NCBI RefSeq assembly: GCF_022965805.1
Contig: NC_133116.1
Coordinates: 806,001 to 870,000, forward strand
Source: Primulina eburnea
Lineage: Eukaryota > Streptophyta > Magnoliopsida > Lamiales > Gesneriaceae
Reading direction: 5' to 3'
DNA: 64,000 nucleotides
Of this stretch, positions 23,346 to 36,600 are shown piece after piece (the stretch's first letter is position 1; every line of letters starts with the position of its first letter). The notes under the pieces are model-generated. The model made no database searches. It was not told the DNA's origin and saw only the letters and a program-made list of their open reading frames with translations. A program made the translations under genes and the position numbers.

Positions 23346-25508
23346 AACTCAATACAGTTGATAACTAAATAAGGAGCAGTCGACCCATCATCTCAATGCA
23401 AGGTGATGATGCAGAGCACCCTATTGAATACTGAGCATATATATTATTTATTTAATTCTTGTTTTAAGTACTTTAATATATTAATTCCATTTAGTTGAAA
23501 ATGCCTTGGTCATGACAAATCTGCAAACCAGTAGTGAATGTATGTATCCATGACTAAATCTTGTCCGAAGTCACTGTCTGCAAAAGAGGGAAGTATCGAT
23601 GTTGAAATATTGCCCAAGAACACATATAGAACGCAAGTAACACTTGATAGGATTGTTACATCAATGCAGATACGTATGTACTCAAGACTACCCCACCTTC
23701 CCTGAAGTCCAGACGGAGGGGAGTGGAACATCTTCAGGCATAAAACTCGTGAGTCAACAGTGATTCGACCACAGACTGTCGAATCTCACATTTTGTTCTC
23801 CTAAATGATAAATGATAGATAATGGCATGTCATTAAGGAGCAAAAAATCATGAAGCTCACTATCATTTGGTAGCAGCACTTTTGTATCCATCACCGTTTT
23901 GCGAAAATGTTATTAAACACCAGATCACAACCCAAGTCGGTAGTTCGTTAGGTTATACATACAAAACAAGATCTAAAAAGTTTCATCACGGAGCTTATGT
24001 AAAATAAATAACATAATAACATACAGTAAGCTTTTAATCGAGTGTTAAATAATTTTTTAAAAAAATATACGAATAAACTTTGATTCCAGTGAAACAGTTT
24101 GTCTTAGTTATTTTTTTGGGATCAAATTAATTTCTATTCTTTTTTTAAATTTAGAAATAACTAGTAAGATGCACAAAATTTGGGCATATATCTAATGTAG
24201 TCCATTGAATATTTGTAACGTTCTTAGTGGTACGAAACATGTGGTATCAAATTTAAATTAAAAATAAAATGAAATAATGATGAGATGAGGAGAATAACCC
24301 ATTTGTAGAATGAATTGACAAATAAAAGATATAAGATATTAAAGTCTTAGATTGCTCGGGTATCCCTCTGGACCTTGACCTTGACCATGGGTAGCTGGCT
24401 CGATGATTGATCACGCTCGGCACCTAGCATTGGTAGACCACAAGCAATAATTGTTTTAGTTCTACTACCAAAGATATGAACTTAGAAACGGAGAGTAGTT
24501 TGAAAGAAATGACATTGAATCTTTGGAGTCATTTTTTTGGGATTCAGAAGTGAATAACAAACATATTACCAAATCATGTCTCGAGTGCTACAGCTGTGGA
24601 TATAGGGATTTCGAGAATAAGCTTTAAGAAATATTACGTAATAATGGTTATGATGAGTGGTTTTGACAACAACCAGATCATTGTTATAGTAAATAGTTAT
24701 TGTACAAAAGTTTGCGTGATTTTTCACATTAAAATAAAAAAAAAAAAGTAGTTTGGCTCCATCTAAATTTATTTTATATTTGTTTTTCGTTTTTATTCCA
24801 CCATTATTCACGTTGAAGTTTTATTTGGTTTAAATTTACTTAATTTTTTCAAACCCCTTGATTGGCTTAGTTGGGACTTGTATTCAGTGATGATGGGAAT
24901 ATGACACAAACATTTGCTTCACCAGCCAGCTTCTTCCATATCGCAATTGGATTTGGGAATACCCCTTAGGTGCGATTCTTTATTCTTTGTCCAAGATCAC
25001 AATTCATGAAATGCCACAATCCGCCAGAAAGTGTGAATGTTACCACATTAATTTTCATACACAGTTAGCATGAAAGGATAAAGCAGTCAGCAAATGAAAT
25101 AAATTTTAGCCATAAAAACTAATGTACAGTAAGCATTGACGCATCATCAGCTGTACACCAAGAGATCTACTCAGAATTAATTCAGTTTAACGTACCAAGT
25201 TGAATCAATTTTGAGAGAATCTTTGATAAAAATAGTTCTGTACATGTAGTTATTACTTCAGGTCAATTCAAATGGTTCATGATTTTTCAATTTTCAATGA
25301 CTAGAATTTTGCCAAATGTATCCCGTTCAACTTTGATGGAATAATCATGTACAGATTGTTGCACCTTCAATTGAATTCAAATGGTCCATATTTCTAAATT
25401 TTCTACTAACAGAATCTGGGAAAATTGACCAATGAAGTGTCATTTCTACCTCAAGTTCAAATTTGCTAAGGTACCATTTATTTTCTTCAGGTTTCAAGCT
25501 CCTCATGA
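23346..25508. other. intergenic, no gene seen
   Basis: A 2.2-kb AT-rich spacer. The minus-strand frame at 23510-23731 has no ATG-led conserved domain. The right end probably contains the 3' flank of the SEC14 gene. Confidence 0.55.
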
Positions 25509-26514
25509 CTAAGCAATAGATATGTCTTTCCATGGTCCTCTGTCTGACCTGAGGCAGCCTCCTTCAAGCTTACAGTTACAGCTCCCACCAAGAAAATCCG
25601 GAAGCTCGCTGAGCACCAATTTGATTTCATTAGACTAGCAGCAAGTTCATGAGAAAGATTGAATGGGTACGAGTAAAAAAATTAAGTAGAATTCCATGAA
25701 CTAATCTTACCTTTCATCAATCATTTCAAGCAATTTCGTTCGATACTTATTGCCAATGACCTAAGATTTTGGATAATGTCATAGTAAGTCTTTCGATTTA
25801 TTGACTCATGGAAAATGTTTGTTTTATACAAGTATTTTCTTATACCTGAATCTTGGATGCTGTTTCAGGGTCAAGAAAGCATTTTATAGCGCTCCAAAGT
25901 AATCTAAAGCCAGGGCCAGCATTTACGATGAGCATTTGAGAAAGGGTCTGCATATATCAGGCAGCGATGATAAGCTTTGTTATGGAATATGACTATAGAT
26001 AGAAACAAGTGTATCAGAAAGAGTTAGCATTACTTCGGGGTAAAAGTCATTATAAATCTTGCGGAGCTGCATAATGACATTTTGCACAGGTCTTGTAAAA
26101 CTCTTAAAGGTCTGAACGGTAAAACAAACATTATCGAGCCAAATTGTCATAAAATTTTCAAAATGATAGAAAATGCAAAGGAAAACTAGCAGGAAGAGAA
26201 GTACTTACCACGCCTTCAACATCCAGAATCACCAAATTTCTGTTAATGTTTCTGTTTGCAGAAATAGAGCAAGCAGGAAACCTGACCCTATGAGTTTTCT
26301 CGTAGTCCAGGACTTGGTATTTGACATATCGATCTAAAGTGGTGACTTGCATCAATTTTTCCACATCAAGCTTTCCCAATCTTTCAATGTAGATTGGTCT
26401 TCCTTCCTTGTCTACACCGTGATAGCCCTGAGGGTAATATTTCTGAACTTCATTCAATTCCTTAAAGTCAAAGTCCTGGGGATGATACATTAAGCTACAA
26501 GAATTACAAAGCAT
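25509..26514 (-). CDS. SEC14/CRAL-TRIO lipid-transfer protein, N-terminus missing
   Basis: Five exons on the minus strand join in phase: 26209-26475, 26034-26111, 25846-25947, 25711-25760 and 25509-25608. They encode the lipid-binding domain of plant SEC14-like (SFH-type) phosphatidylinositol/phosphatidylcholine transfer proteins. Landmarks are [93 protein letters not shown] and [11 protein letters not shown]. The upstream exons normally coding the RFLKARKFD helix and WRKEFG segment were not found up to the next gene. A splice acceptor (CCCAG) sits at the left edge of the first exon; otherwise an ATG at 26514 would start it. The frame stops shortly after GPWKD, without the C-terminal tail of long SFH proteins. 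The core domain is open, so it is either a truncated gene or a decaying copy. Confidence 0.6.
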
Positions 26515-28626
26515 TTCAAAATGGCAGACAATAATGTATTAATGAATTTACCACTTTCGACAAGATTCTAAAAATAAAATGAATGTTCTGTTCATATGAT
26601 CAACCCTAATATTTTTTAGAAGTTAAATTTTGTTTAGTTTTCCAAAAACTTCCACCAGCTTCCTCCAACTATTTTAACATGTAACCCCTGGCTTTATCAC
26701 TACACTTCAACTCTAGAAATCGTAAGTCATAGAAGCTTCTCTCTTGCTTATTATTTCTTTAAAAAAAAACCCTTTTCTTCTCTAGCGTTATTATTTCTCT
26801 AGATGCTTTATTTTAGTTCATTGAAGCTAGAATCTCAGACCAAAATCAGTATATATTGTTATCAGTAATTATAAAATCAGATGTTCGTCAAAGACAAATT
26901 ATATGCATCCTCATCATGAAACCTTGGATGGATGGCATATCAAGAAAATGTATCAGGATGCCAACCGTAAAGAGCATAGTCAAAGTCACCTTCATTACAG
27001 CGTTAACACCAAAAAGTTTCCTCCTATTAAACATCTCGGTCAACGAGTTCTGTTCCTCCATCAATCTGATAAGCACGAAGCATTAACAATATCATCCCAA
27101 GATTTCATCCAATCTATTCTATGTTATACACAATAGTTCCGGAAACTAAGGACGATAATAAAAAAATATTTAGATGCCACGTTGAGTTGGATAGAGACGG
27201 CATAAAAACAGGTGCTTGAGGCTGCACTCCATTTAACTTCCACTTTCGAAACAAGTTTGATGAATGTTATATGGAAACGTAAAGAGCCATCAATTCCAGA
27301 AAATTCGCAAAATATTGAACTTTGGAGCATAACATTTAGCCATTCATCAAAGCAACCCCTGAATAACTGAATAAGTACAAAACAACCCAAATTTGTAGAA
27401 CACAAATCGAAACTGCTGATGAACACAAAGCTACGAATTCGAAACTGAATCCTAAAGAGTTCGATCATAAACCGTATCACCACGAAATCTGTATGCAGGA
27501 ACTCGAACCAAAAAAGAAAAACAGCAAAACATACAACACAATATATTCATAACAACATCAGGAACACATTTATCGGAGTAAAAGAAATCATAAGCAAGAT
27601 ACCAAGTAACAGGAGTAACCGTCGTAATCACAAGATGCAGCGAATCGCGTAGAACTCTGGTTTTGGTACTCGGAAGATGGCAGCGCTTCAAAAAGGAAGA
27701 CGAGGTGGTCAGATGTGTACACGTGGCAAGATCTTGGTGGTTGCCGTTCTCTTGGCGGGAATATGCCGCGGAATATGAATAACGTTCATTTGTTTGCAAA
27801 TGGATGCGTGTCTAAAAGGGGTCGTTTCTTACAACTTTGTTATGCAAAAACTAAGATAACTAATATGTAATCAAATAATAAATAAAATAAGAGGAATTTA
27901 GATTATTATTTTTACATTAAATAGATCGGAACTTTTTCTTTTTTCTTATAAAGGAAAAAAGAGAGATCGCTCATCGGAATAATAATTATGACAAAAGAAA
28001 TAAAATCGATGACACCCGAATTAGTAGTTGTACAAGTAAAATGATAATCAAAACATAACTTTGTTTTAGACATTAAGAATTAGGTATCTTGTGAGATAGT
28101 GAGACGGATCAATTCTATCGATATTCACAATAAAAAATAATACTCTTAGCATAAAAAATAATAATTTTTCATAAATGACCCAAATAAGAGATTCATCTCA
28201 CAAAATATGACCCGTGAGATTGTCTCACATAAATTTTTGCCAAAAATCAGTGAAATTTTTTACCAGCAAATCAAGATAACAATGAAAGTGTAAAAAGATA
28301 TGCAGATTAATGCAATTTTTTTTAAAACGTTCTCTATTTTCTTAATAAAAAAAAACACACACACACAAGGTCACCCTGCATATCCCTTTTATTATAAACC
28401 ACAAGATAACAGGTCCAACGAGAACCATCATCCAGAAAATCTAACGAAGAATTCAATAATCGCTTGAATACATTTCTGCATTATATCACATAGCACATAG
28501 TTATTATCCATACAACACACAAACATATATATAATATACATAACTGAACGGTTTGACAAAGTGATTGCTATGTACAAGCCGTATACATCCTCTCTTTGAC
28601 AAACGAGTCATACAACAACTCTGATT
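26515..28626. other. spacer with possible untranslated leader sequence
   Basis: No conserved coding exon is recognisable. The minus-strand frames at 27124-27483 and 27452-27799 have non-ATG starts and lack known domains; the second could be leader sequence. A MITE copy at 28088-28242 is listed separately. The right end should hold the 3' UTR of the nuclease gene. Confidence 0.5.
28088..28242. repeat. GTGAGACGGTCTCAC-family MITE
   Basis: CTTGTGAGATAGTGAGACGG, CACAATAAAAAATAATACTC, TTAGCATAAAAAATAATAAT, AATAAGAGATTCATCTCAC and a right end GTGAGATTGTCTCACATAAA match copy 1 at 4499-4668 in the same orientation. Confidence 0.65.
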
Positions 28627-31027
28627 CTATGGCCAATTCTTCTTCGTTCGAAGTTGACTCAGCTTATCCCTCCATGAAGCTGCACAAAATATGACATTAA
28701 AAACTGTTGCAAGGCACAAACTTTTTTCTGTAAATTAAAAGTTCATGGAAGATGATTTTGATTCATCCATGTCCCCTGTGAGAACCACGTCTGAGGAGGT
28801 GCGATGAAACACAATGGACTCAACACAGAAGACAGGAGCCTCAAACTTAACTGACTACAAAATTATTAAACACCACTTTAGTGATGTGATAATTAACGTT
28901 TAGTTTCAAAGATAAAATGGAGAAGAGAGGGAAACATTGTTTGGCCAACAGGTTTGGAGCATTGGCACGGGTTGAAAGGCCGTTTACTTACAATTGTAAG
29001 ATAAAAATTTTATACTACACCCTCGAACATTTTGATATGTCATACTGGGAAATATGAATTTATTGTACTTGTAAATCTTTGGATCATGTAAGTCTCACAA
29101 ATAAATTTTACACTTAGAATTTATCTGCTCAACCCCAAAATCCGAACAGGAAGGCACACAGACCCAACAGGAAGTAACATAAATTAAATAAAAGATTTCT
29201 GAAAGAAGTAGAATTTCCCCCCATATACATTATATATGGTTTCCTGCCCCATTAAATTATTGGATCTAATTATGCAGATATGAATAAAATGGAGAAAGAG
29301 TACCTGCATCGCGGTAGCGTTCCTCAACCACAGCAATCATCATATTCCGTACTAGATCAAACTCCTTTGTATCAATACATGGCTGCCCAGTAGGTCTAAG
29401 GTAAAAGCTTAGTTAGTACCATTTGGAACTAATGCAGTCGATTCAAATTCGAGTTCCTCCAGCAAAAGATCATAATTCTGAAACCATGATTGCCAGTTCC
29501 AAGTTCCTTTAGGACATCATTCGTACCTGTCAAGTTCAGCAAACAATCTGCCATCAGACATAGAGCTCCAAACCGACAACTTGGGTGTCTCCATAACCCT
29601 GACGCCATCGTTGTAAGCCAAGAATTTGTTCACTTGTATTGCCACCTGTGGTAATAAATTAGTAGGCTACATGAGTTAGCCCATTTAATCTTAGCAAATG
29701 TAGATTTTACTATTACCTTGCATCTCACTGCAATATTGATTGCATCTGATGGTCGGAGATCAAATCTGACACTCTCCGCTTCATTATCCAACTTCAATCA
29801 GAATAAAATAATTAATCCACTGATAAACTACCAAGGGTAAGAAGAATACTGGTAATTCAATCACTTACCTTTGTAAGATGCAGCTCAGCACAATATGCCT
29901 CGTGTACCCTCTTGGTGATACGTACAAGCTTCACCTGAAAAAGAAGAAGATAACTCAGTGCTTAAATGCTTATAAAAATGAAAATAACAATGAGATGTAT
30001 TGTCAACGCACTGTATAGCCCATCTTCTCAATCATATCTTTCACCACTTGATACATGGTGGGCCGAGCCTGAAAATGTTATCAAAAAATTAGAATCCTAC
30101 CTGAACCCCAAAATATCTGTTGAATTCAGATACCGAAACAAGAAAGAGCAGGGATTCGTACCATTTGAACATTCCGTACAGCTGCCATGAGTAGCACACT
30201 TGGCATTTCCACTGTAATGAAGGCCACAGGAATCAAGGATAACGAGACAATAAAAGCTTAAAACAAATTTACAGTCAGGAAAAATATTGGTCAAATTAAA
30301 ATCTTACAAACTATTATAGGGAGTAGTAGGCCAGTCCCATCTTCCATCTTCAGAACAATTGCAGGATGTGGAGCATAATCCGGCAAATGACTTCCATGAG
30401 GACTATTACGGACGCATCTCAAGTGCCCACCATCTCTCATCTTGATCATGAAACCCTCTGACCCACTTTTCACCTCAACTATCACAAATAATAAACAGAG
30501 AATAGATTTATATATTCCAATTTCCACAATCATATTAAAATCCATGTACAATTATAGGAGCTCGCCATATATACACTAGAAGAGTAATTCTCCCATGTCG
30601 GAGCTTTCATATAGATTGGTATCTTTTTTCCAAACACATGCAAATCATAATAAGACAAATTATGTAAAAATAAAAAATTTCTAATTTCAATATGGTTTAG
30701 GCCTGCAATTATGCGCGATAATAAACTCCACATACCAGCTTCAATCAAACTAGAATCAATATAATCAGCATCATTCTCATTGGAATTTCCTGCCATGCTA
30801 TCATTACCATTTGAGGATGAACTGAAACTACACCTAATAGATACGCCTTTCCTCAAAATCTGTCGAAAACCCGTGCTTGTCTTGCCACTTTGGATCCCTT
30901 TAAGACCCGATAGCCCACCTCTAATGGCTTTATCTTTCAGCAAAGGTGAACTGAAAAGTGCCGAGTAGATTCCAGTCTGTTTCGATCCAACTACGGGGCA
31001 AACAACAGGGCCTTGAAGTGAAGCCAT
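28627..31027 (-). CDS. BBD1: bifunctional nuclease of the BBD family
   Basis: Orthologous in layout to Arabidopsis BBD1/BBD2 (bifunctional nuclease in basal defense response; RNase and DNase activity is reported for the family). Nine exons join in phase: 30736-31027, 30308-30478, 30162-30211, 30012-30068, 29869-29934, 29717-29791, 29527-29645, 29304-29395 and 28627-28679, giving 324 aa. The Ser-rich N-terminus (MASLQGPVVCPVVG) is followed by the DUF151/BFN nuclease domain (GFMIKMRDGGHLRC, PAIVLKMEDGTGLLLPI, MPSVLLMAAV, ARPTMYQVVKDM, FDLRPSDAINIAVRCK). A C-terminal UVR-type motif (VVEERYRDAASWRDKL) is split over the last two exons. The family usually has exactly this domain pair. All introns look canonical. 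The symbol names the group, since BBD1 and BBD2 cannot be told apart here. Confidence 0.92.
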
Positions 31028-31943
31028 CTACAATCCTTTCAAATGCATCCGAACAATATAAAGTAAATATCAAATTTTTACCAGCCTAAAATGTGAATTA
31101 ATATCAAATAAATGAACAGAGACTTGAATATAATTCACAAGTTTGTCATCTTTGAATGATAGTTAAAATCTGCCGGATAATCATTATATAATATGCTGTC
31201 GGATACCCGAATCTTAATTCCAAGGTTCAGTAATTCCGAAACTTGTTCAAGTGAGAATTTCTAGAGAGAGCTCAACGTTGACTAGATTGGGGGGATTCAA
31301 TTTCGTCGTAAATTTCTTGTCCAATATCTAGAATATAATCATAATTGTCGTCAAATTAAGCTACGATTTATCAACCATAATATACAACAGAGGATGAATC
31401 AGTAGCAATCTTCAAATTTCATGACACAACAGTAATAAAGCCTAGATCAATTGAACACACTCTCAAAGCTTTGCAAGTCAGAAGACATACTTAACAGAAT
31501 CATCGTTCAATTTTACAACTTGACCACGTCTTCAGACCATAAAATCTCCCACTTTCTCTTCTCTATTTCTCAAGGTTTAGCCTTCATTTCTTTTTTTTAA
31601 CATACAAAAAGACTCCATGGAAGAAGCATCGTAGATTTTTTTTTGGGAACAGGAATCATCCTAGATTTTCGATATACCAAGAACCACCACAAAAAAATAA
31701 AAAATAAAAACCTTCTTTCTTTATGTATATAAATAACATATATACACCTTGAAAATAAAAATGCTCTTCAAGATTCGGAAATCAACAGAAAACCCACCAA
31801 AATCCGCAGCTTAATTCCTGAAAACCTATAAACTGTGAGAATTTCATTGAATCAGTAACAAGTTAAAATTGATCCGGGGAGTTCAAATGATCAGAGCAAA
31901 GGAAAAATGAGGAAGAGGAAAGAAAAAAACTGGGGAGAGGAAT

Positions 31944-31973
31944 GGACTGGACTGGACTGGACTGGACAGGACA
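31944..31973. repeat. GGACT pentamer microsatellite
   Basis: Four perfect GGACT units plus degenerate GGACA units lie in tandem, upstream of the nuclease gene on its own strand, probably in its leader or promoter. Confidence 0.8.
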
Positions 31974-32166
31974 GCTGATGACCGAAAGTACATAAAATAT
32001 ATAAATATAAAGAAAAATTATCGAGTGCCAGAAATCGATCAGAAATATTTTTTGCTCACAAGGACCGACCAATTGGTAAAGTGCGCTGGAGATATTTTAC
32101 TAGCACAGCTAAAATAACTTTAAATAATTAATCATGTAATAAATAATTGTTGATCTTTATTATCAA

Positions 32167-32192
32167 TATTATATTATATTATATTATATTAT
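32167..32192. repeat. ATATT pentamer microsatellite
   Basis: About five tandem ATATT units in AT-rich spacer. Confidence 0.8.
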
Positions 32193-33627
32193 AGATCTTT
32201 ATTCTGAAAATTTCAAAATGATATCTTCATAATATAGGGGCATATTTATTTGCTTTATTTAGACTCAATCAGAATAATTTTTACAAATTAAGATTTTGAA
32301 TTGATTTATTATTTTTATTTAGGATTTTTGTTTGAAGAAGTTTATTTAGGATTATATCACAAAATCATTTCAAAAAAAAAAAAAGGATTATATCACAAAA
32401 TTTAGTATGACAATAAAATCAAACGATATGCTTTCTTTGTTTGTACCACGTTGTTTTAATAGGTCGTAAGTATTTTTAATTTAAAACCCTGTTTTTTGTT
32501 TATTGACTACGTGAATAAAATTCACATGAATTTTTAATCAAATAATCATTAATTATGAATTGATTTTGAAATCATAGAAATATTTATTTATCGACAATTA
32601 ATATCCTTTTAATTTAAATTTATAGATATTATAGTAATTTCATTTTCAGGCAATCGCTTTACTTTTAATTAAAATGAATCAAATTGATCGAGCAAATTTA
32701 AATGAAAAGAAAAAGAAAAAAAGTTTTAGCACTGTCTTTATTCTTGTCTGGCACGCGTAAGATATTTTCATGTGGAGCTCTTCTTTGATAAGAAAATAAT
32801 TTGCACGTAGGTTTTCTGCTAGTCAATCTACGTGTTAACTGATTCATATCTATAGATTCGAAAGTTTAAAATATAGCTACTTCCAAAGTCATTTATACTT
32901 TCATTCGACTTCAACTCCCGAAAATAAATATACTTATTTTTTCGTTTTCAAACGACTTTTTATATCTCGACATAATTAATACTGTAAATTCAACTTTTAT
33001 TGTAAATATAGTGACATTGGCAATAAAATGGAGAACTAAACATACACACCCCTGAATCCAATGAGATATATAAAGAGAATTACAGCCTCAGAAGTCTGAA
33101 AGTTGCGTACATAGCATAACAAATCATCGAGTGCTGAACACTCCGCAAAGAATCGGTACATAAAAGTTCTTCAAAGAAACTGTGCTACAGTTAGTTAAAA
33201 AATTTGTTAATGTCATGAACTTGATACCTAGAATAATTTTTTTCGTTTGGGGGTTGGATGATGTCCGCTCCCACTGGAGGTAGAGTTTCTGAATATAGAA
33301 AGTTTGACAAGAATTACATGGCCAAATGGCGGTAGGCTGTTGTTCAAAGAATACTTTAGTTAAATGTAAATCCCATCTCCACAGATAATGTGATCACAAA
33401 TTGAATCAGGTATGAGACATCATATCGAAGTTCGTAAAAAACATGATTTCACAAAATTAATGGAATCACACAGAAGAACAAGGATGTAAGAATAATGGTA
33501 AAAGGAACTCATCGTGACTGATAGCTTTCCGTATTTAGCTAGTCAGAGGTCTTCATTACTCACCACTCCATATAGCTCAGAGAAGACCATTAAAAAGCAA
33601 TGTCTGCCCCTCGACTTTGTTATTCAG

Positions 33628-36600
33628 TCATTCACTTATTTTGCAGTTGCGTATGTAAGGATGATCATATTTTATGTACTTGGTCCAATATGGCCTGTAC
33701 CTACTCATTGCCAACTCAAGCCACGGTTTCATATTCCCATTGTAATGTACAACAGCTGCATTCTCAATTTCTGACCGATCAATGCTTGGATTATAACCCA
33801 AACCAAGAACGTGCCACGACTTTTCAAGTGGATGAGTAAGCCCATAAAAAGTAATCAGACCTGGAGGCAGTGTCCCTAGCTTCCAAAGGACCCTGTCTTC
33901 ATTCTGAGTCAAACGAAGAAAAGGGGGAAAACAAACGAAGGAATTGAGAACATTTTGTGACCAGGAAGTAATTGTCATGAAAGATAGAACTGAATTTTTT
34001 TTGATAGATTTATATAGCTTCAAAATACACGACACAACATAAAAAAAGAAGCAAAGTTGTAAAACGAAAAAAGGAATAATACAAGAAATTACCATATTCT
34101 GCCATTTGTGGTAAATGCCAGTTATATCCTTATTCTTCCACTCTTTGAGATCGAACATGTTCATTCCGTACGCCCACCCACAAGCGTTAGGATCAAAATT
34201 TTTTGCTATATGAGGATTGGAAAAGTTTAGGTACTTATCAAACCGATGAAAGCTCTCACCACAGGTTTCAACCGCACCATTAACTTTTCCCTGAAGATCT
34301 ACTTCCCACAATCCAGTCAAGTCTTTCTGAACAACAATGTCATCATCGAGGAAAAGAATTTTATCCAACTTAGGATAAACCTGTGGGAGATAAAACCTGA
34401 GGTGGTTAAGCATGGATAGGTACTTTGGATTCCTGTATTTTAGGTTCGAAGAACCACCAGAAAGCGTGGTAGGATGAGCAGCCTTGAAGTAGTACTCTTT
34501 CATGGCGGCAGACTCCAATTGATGTAAAACGGGGCAATAGGAAGAGTTAAGCCACTTGAATTCATCTACATTTTCAACATGGATGGTAGCTTTACCAGGG
34601 GGGTTCAAGAGAAACCACATATTCATTGCTCCGAAGTTTAGCTTATCAGTAACCAGATGGAAAACATGTTTCTCAGGTTCCTGCAGATCGTACAAGCACC
34701 GTGCATAACGTCAAAAGAATGGACCAATAAATTGAGAACAAATCAGAGAGGAAAATAACAAGAGTACTTAAAAAAAAAAGAAGAATAAAAGTTGCATATT
34801 TTTTCTTTATAAAAATGTTATAATCAATCCAGCAACAAGTCTTGAGAGATCAACAAAAAAATTGAATGAACAAAAAGGAAGAAAAAATAAAAGCAAATTT
34901 CACACCTTGGCATTCATGATGGCTGAATTGACAACCACAGAAACAGCAAGAACATTGTCAGAAAAAAGGGCATAGTGGTAAAGACTGGGATTTTCCAGAT
35001 TTTCACTATGCGGGAACTTTCTTTTCTCCTGTGGAAGGAGGTAGTAATCAATTGTCAAGCGCATTGACAAACAGTGAAGTCCATTTGGGATTGTCTTTGC
35101 TGCTATTTGGCTTAGGAATGTGCTTTGCTTTTTTAGAATCCGGACTTGCTCATCTGCAGACTGCAGCATGGCTCTTAGCTTTCCAGTTACAAGCTTGCAA
35201 TCGTACAACTGCTCCCTGGCTTTGGCAAGGACTTGGCCCATTACTTTAATTTTTTCAGGTGCACTGTCGTATTATTAGTGTAGACAACTTGGAGAGTAAG
35301 CTAGAGTTTGAGAGATTGTATAAGAAAATAGCAATGCATCTTACCTGCGTTGTAACTCAGAATCAGCAGTTGTATCTCCCAATGAACGCTGACTTTCTTT
35401 GAGACGGTTCTGTAATTCATTGACCGAGTCAGTCTTGTTCTTCATCCTTGCAAGACTTATATACACCCTTGCCATTATCATTTGATCTCGTATCAAGCGC
35501 ACATTTGAATCAGAGTTTTCATTCTCATTTTCTTTCCTCCATATGCTATACTTCCCTAAAACTGCAGAATCAACTGAATTTGAATGTTCAATAGCTGCAG
35601 TTTCAAGCTTCACACTCACTTCATCATCTTGCTTTAACAAATCGGCAACACGCTTTTCTCGTCTTTTTTCTCTCAGTTGCTGCATTTTGATTTCATAAAT
35701 AATCCTATAGCTCAAGATTATCCAGGGACAGACATTTCTAATTTCCAAATAGAAAAATGAAAATTTAAAAGGATATACTTTTCTGGTTCTTTCAATAAAA
35801 GGAAACAAAAATTGAGTTCAAGTATCAATAGCAATATCATCCAAACGCAAATCTTGGAGCTTACCCTTCTGACTAGCATAGCAGGAGTTTCCATAGCACG
35901 AGAATGATCCTCTGCATAAAACAATATGCACAACTCAATTATTTCATATTTATACACAACAAAATGAAGTATCGCATCAAGTGAATTTCTAGAAAGTTAA
36001 TACCATTTGAAGTGTATTCCTGCTTACCTCTAGATGTTTCAAGCCTGGTATTTGAAGCTAATCCAGTCGACTTACATCACAAAATAATAAGAAACTGGTA
36101 TAAGCATCTATCAAATGATAATATGTTCTTCAACTACAGAAGTAACAGGAGCAACATGTTTATGCTCAAACTGACCTCAGCAAAAGTGACATTATTATCA
36201 GCAGCAGTTTCCAGCCCAAAAAATTTCCATGAAACAGTCATGTTATTTTTTCTGAAAAAATCTATAGTTAAGGGTCCTAAATCATCAGTGCTGGCATTAA
36301 CCACATCCATTACCTAAAATAATGCGGAGATTTTCAACAACTGATGAAGCATAATATATTATTTGCTTTCAGAACACATTCATCAAATCAAAACTTACCT
36401 CTTTTGAGAAGAAAGATTTAAGATGTTGAGAAGCCAGCCTCAGTCTCCAATTAAAATCCTGTATAGAGCAGCGCCTTATTAACCTCACGTCTAATCCAAA
36501 TATACAGTACATAAATGTATGTATAAGAATATACCAGTCCACTAGTATCCATTGAGAAGTCATCTTGGCCTGCAGAACATCAGATATAGTTTTCAGTTAA

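Larger units (their letters stand above)
31028..33627. other. nuclease gene leader/promoter and spacer
   Basis: The first kilobase probably contains the leader and promoter of the minus-strand nuclease gene. No coding exon is recognised. It holds a pentamer repeat at 31944-31973 and a TATTA pentamer run at 32167-32192, then AT-rich spacer and the 3' UTR of the GAUT gene. Confidence 0.5.

Noticed and set aside
26888..27076. Minus-strand frame suggestive of a membrane helix
   Set aside because: No conserved family, and neighbouring frames are equally open; not a SEC14 N-terminal exon.
27452..27799. 115-codon minus-strand frame upstream of the SEC14 fragment
   Set aside because: It opens with TTG, has no ATG before the last third, and no recognised domain. 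It may be leader sequence.
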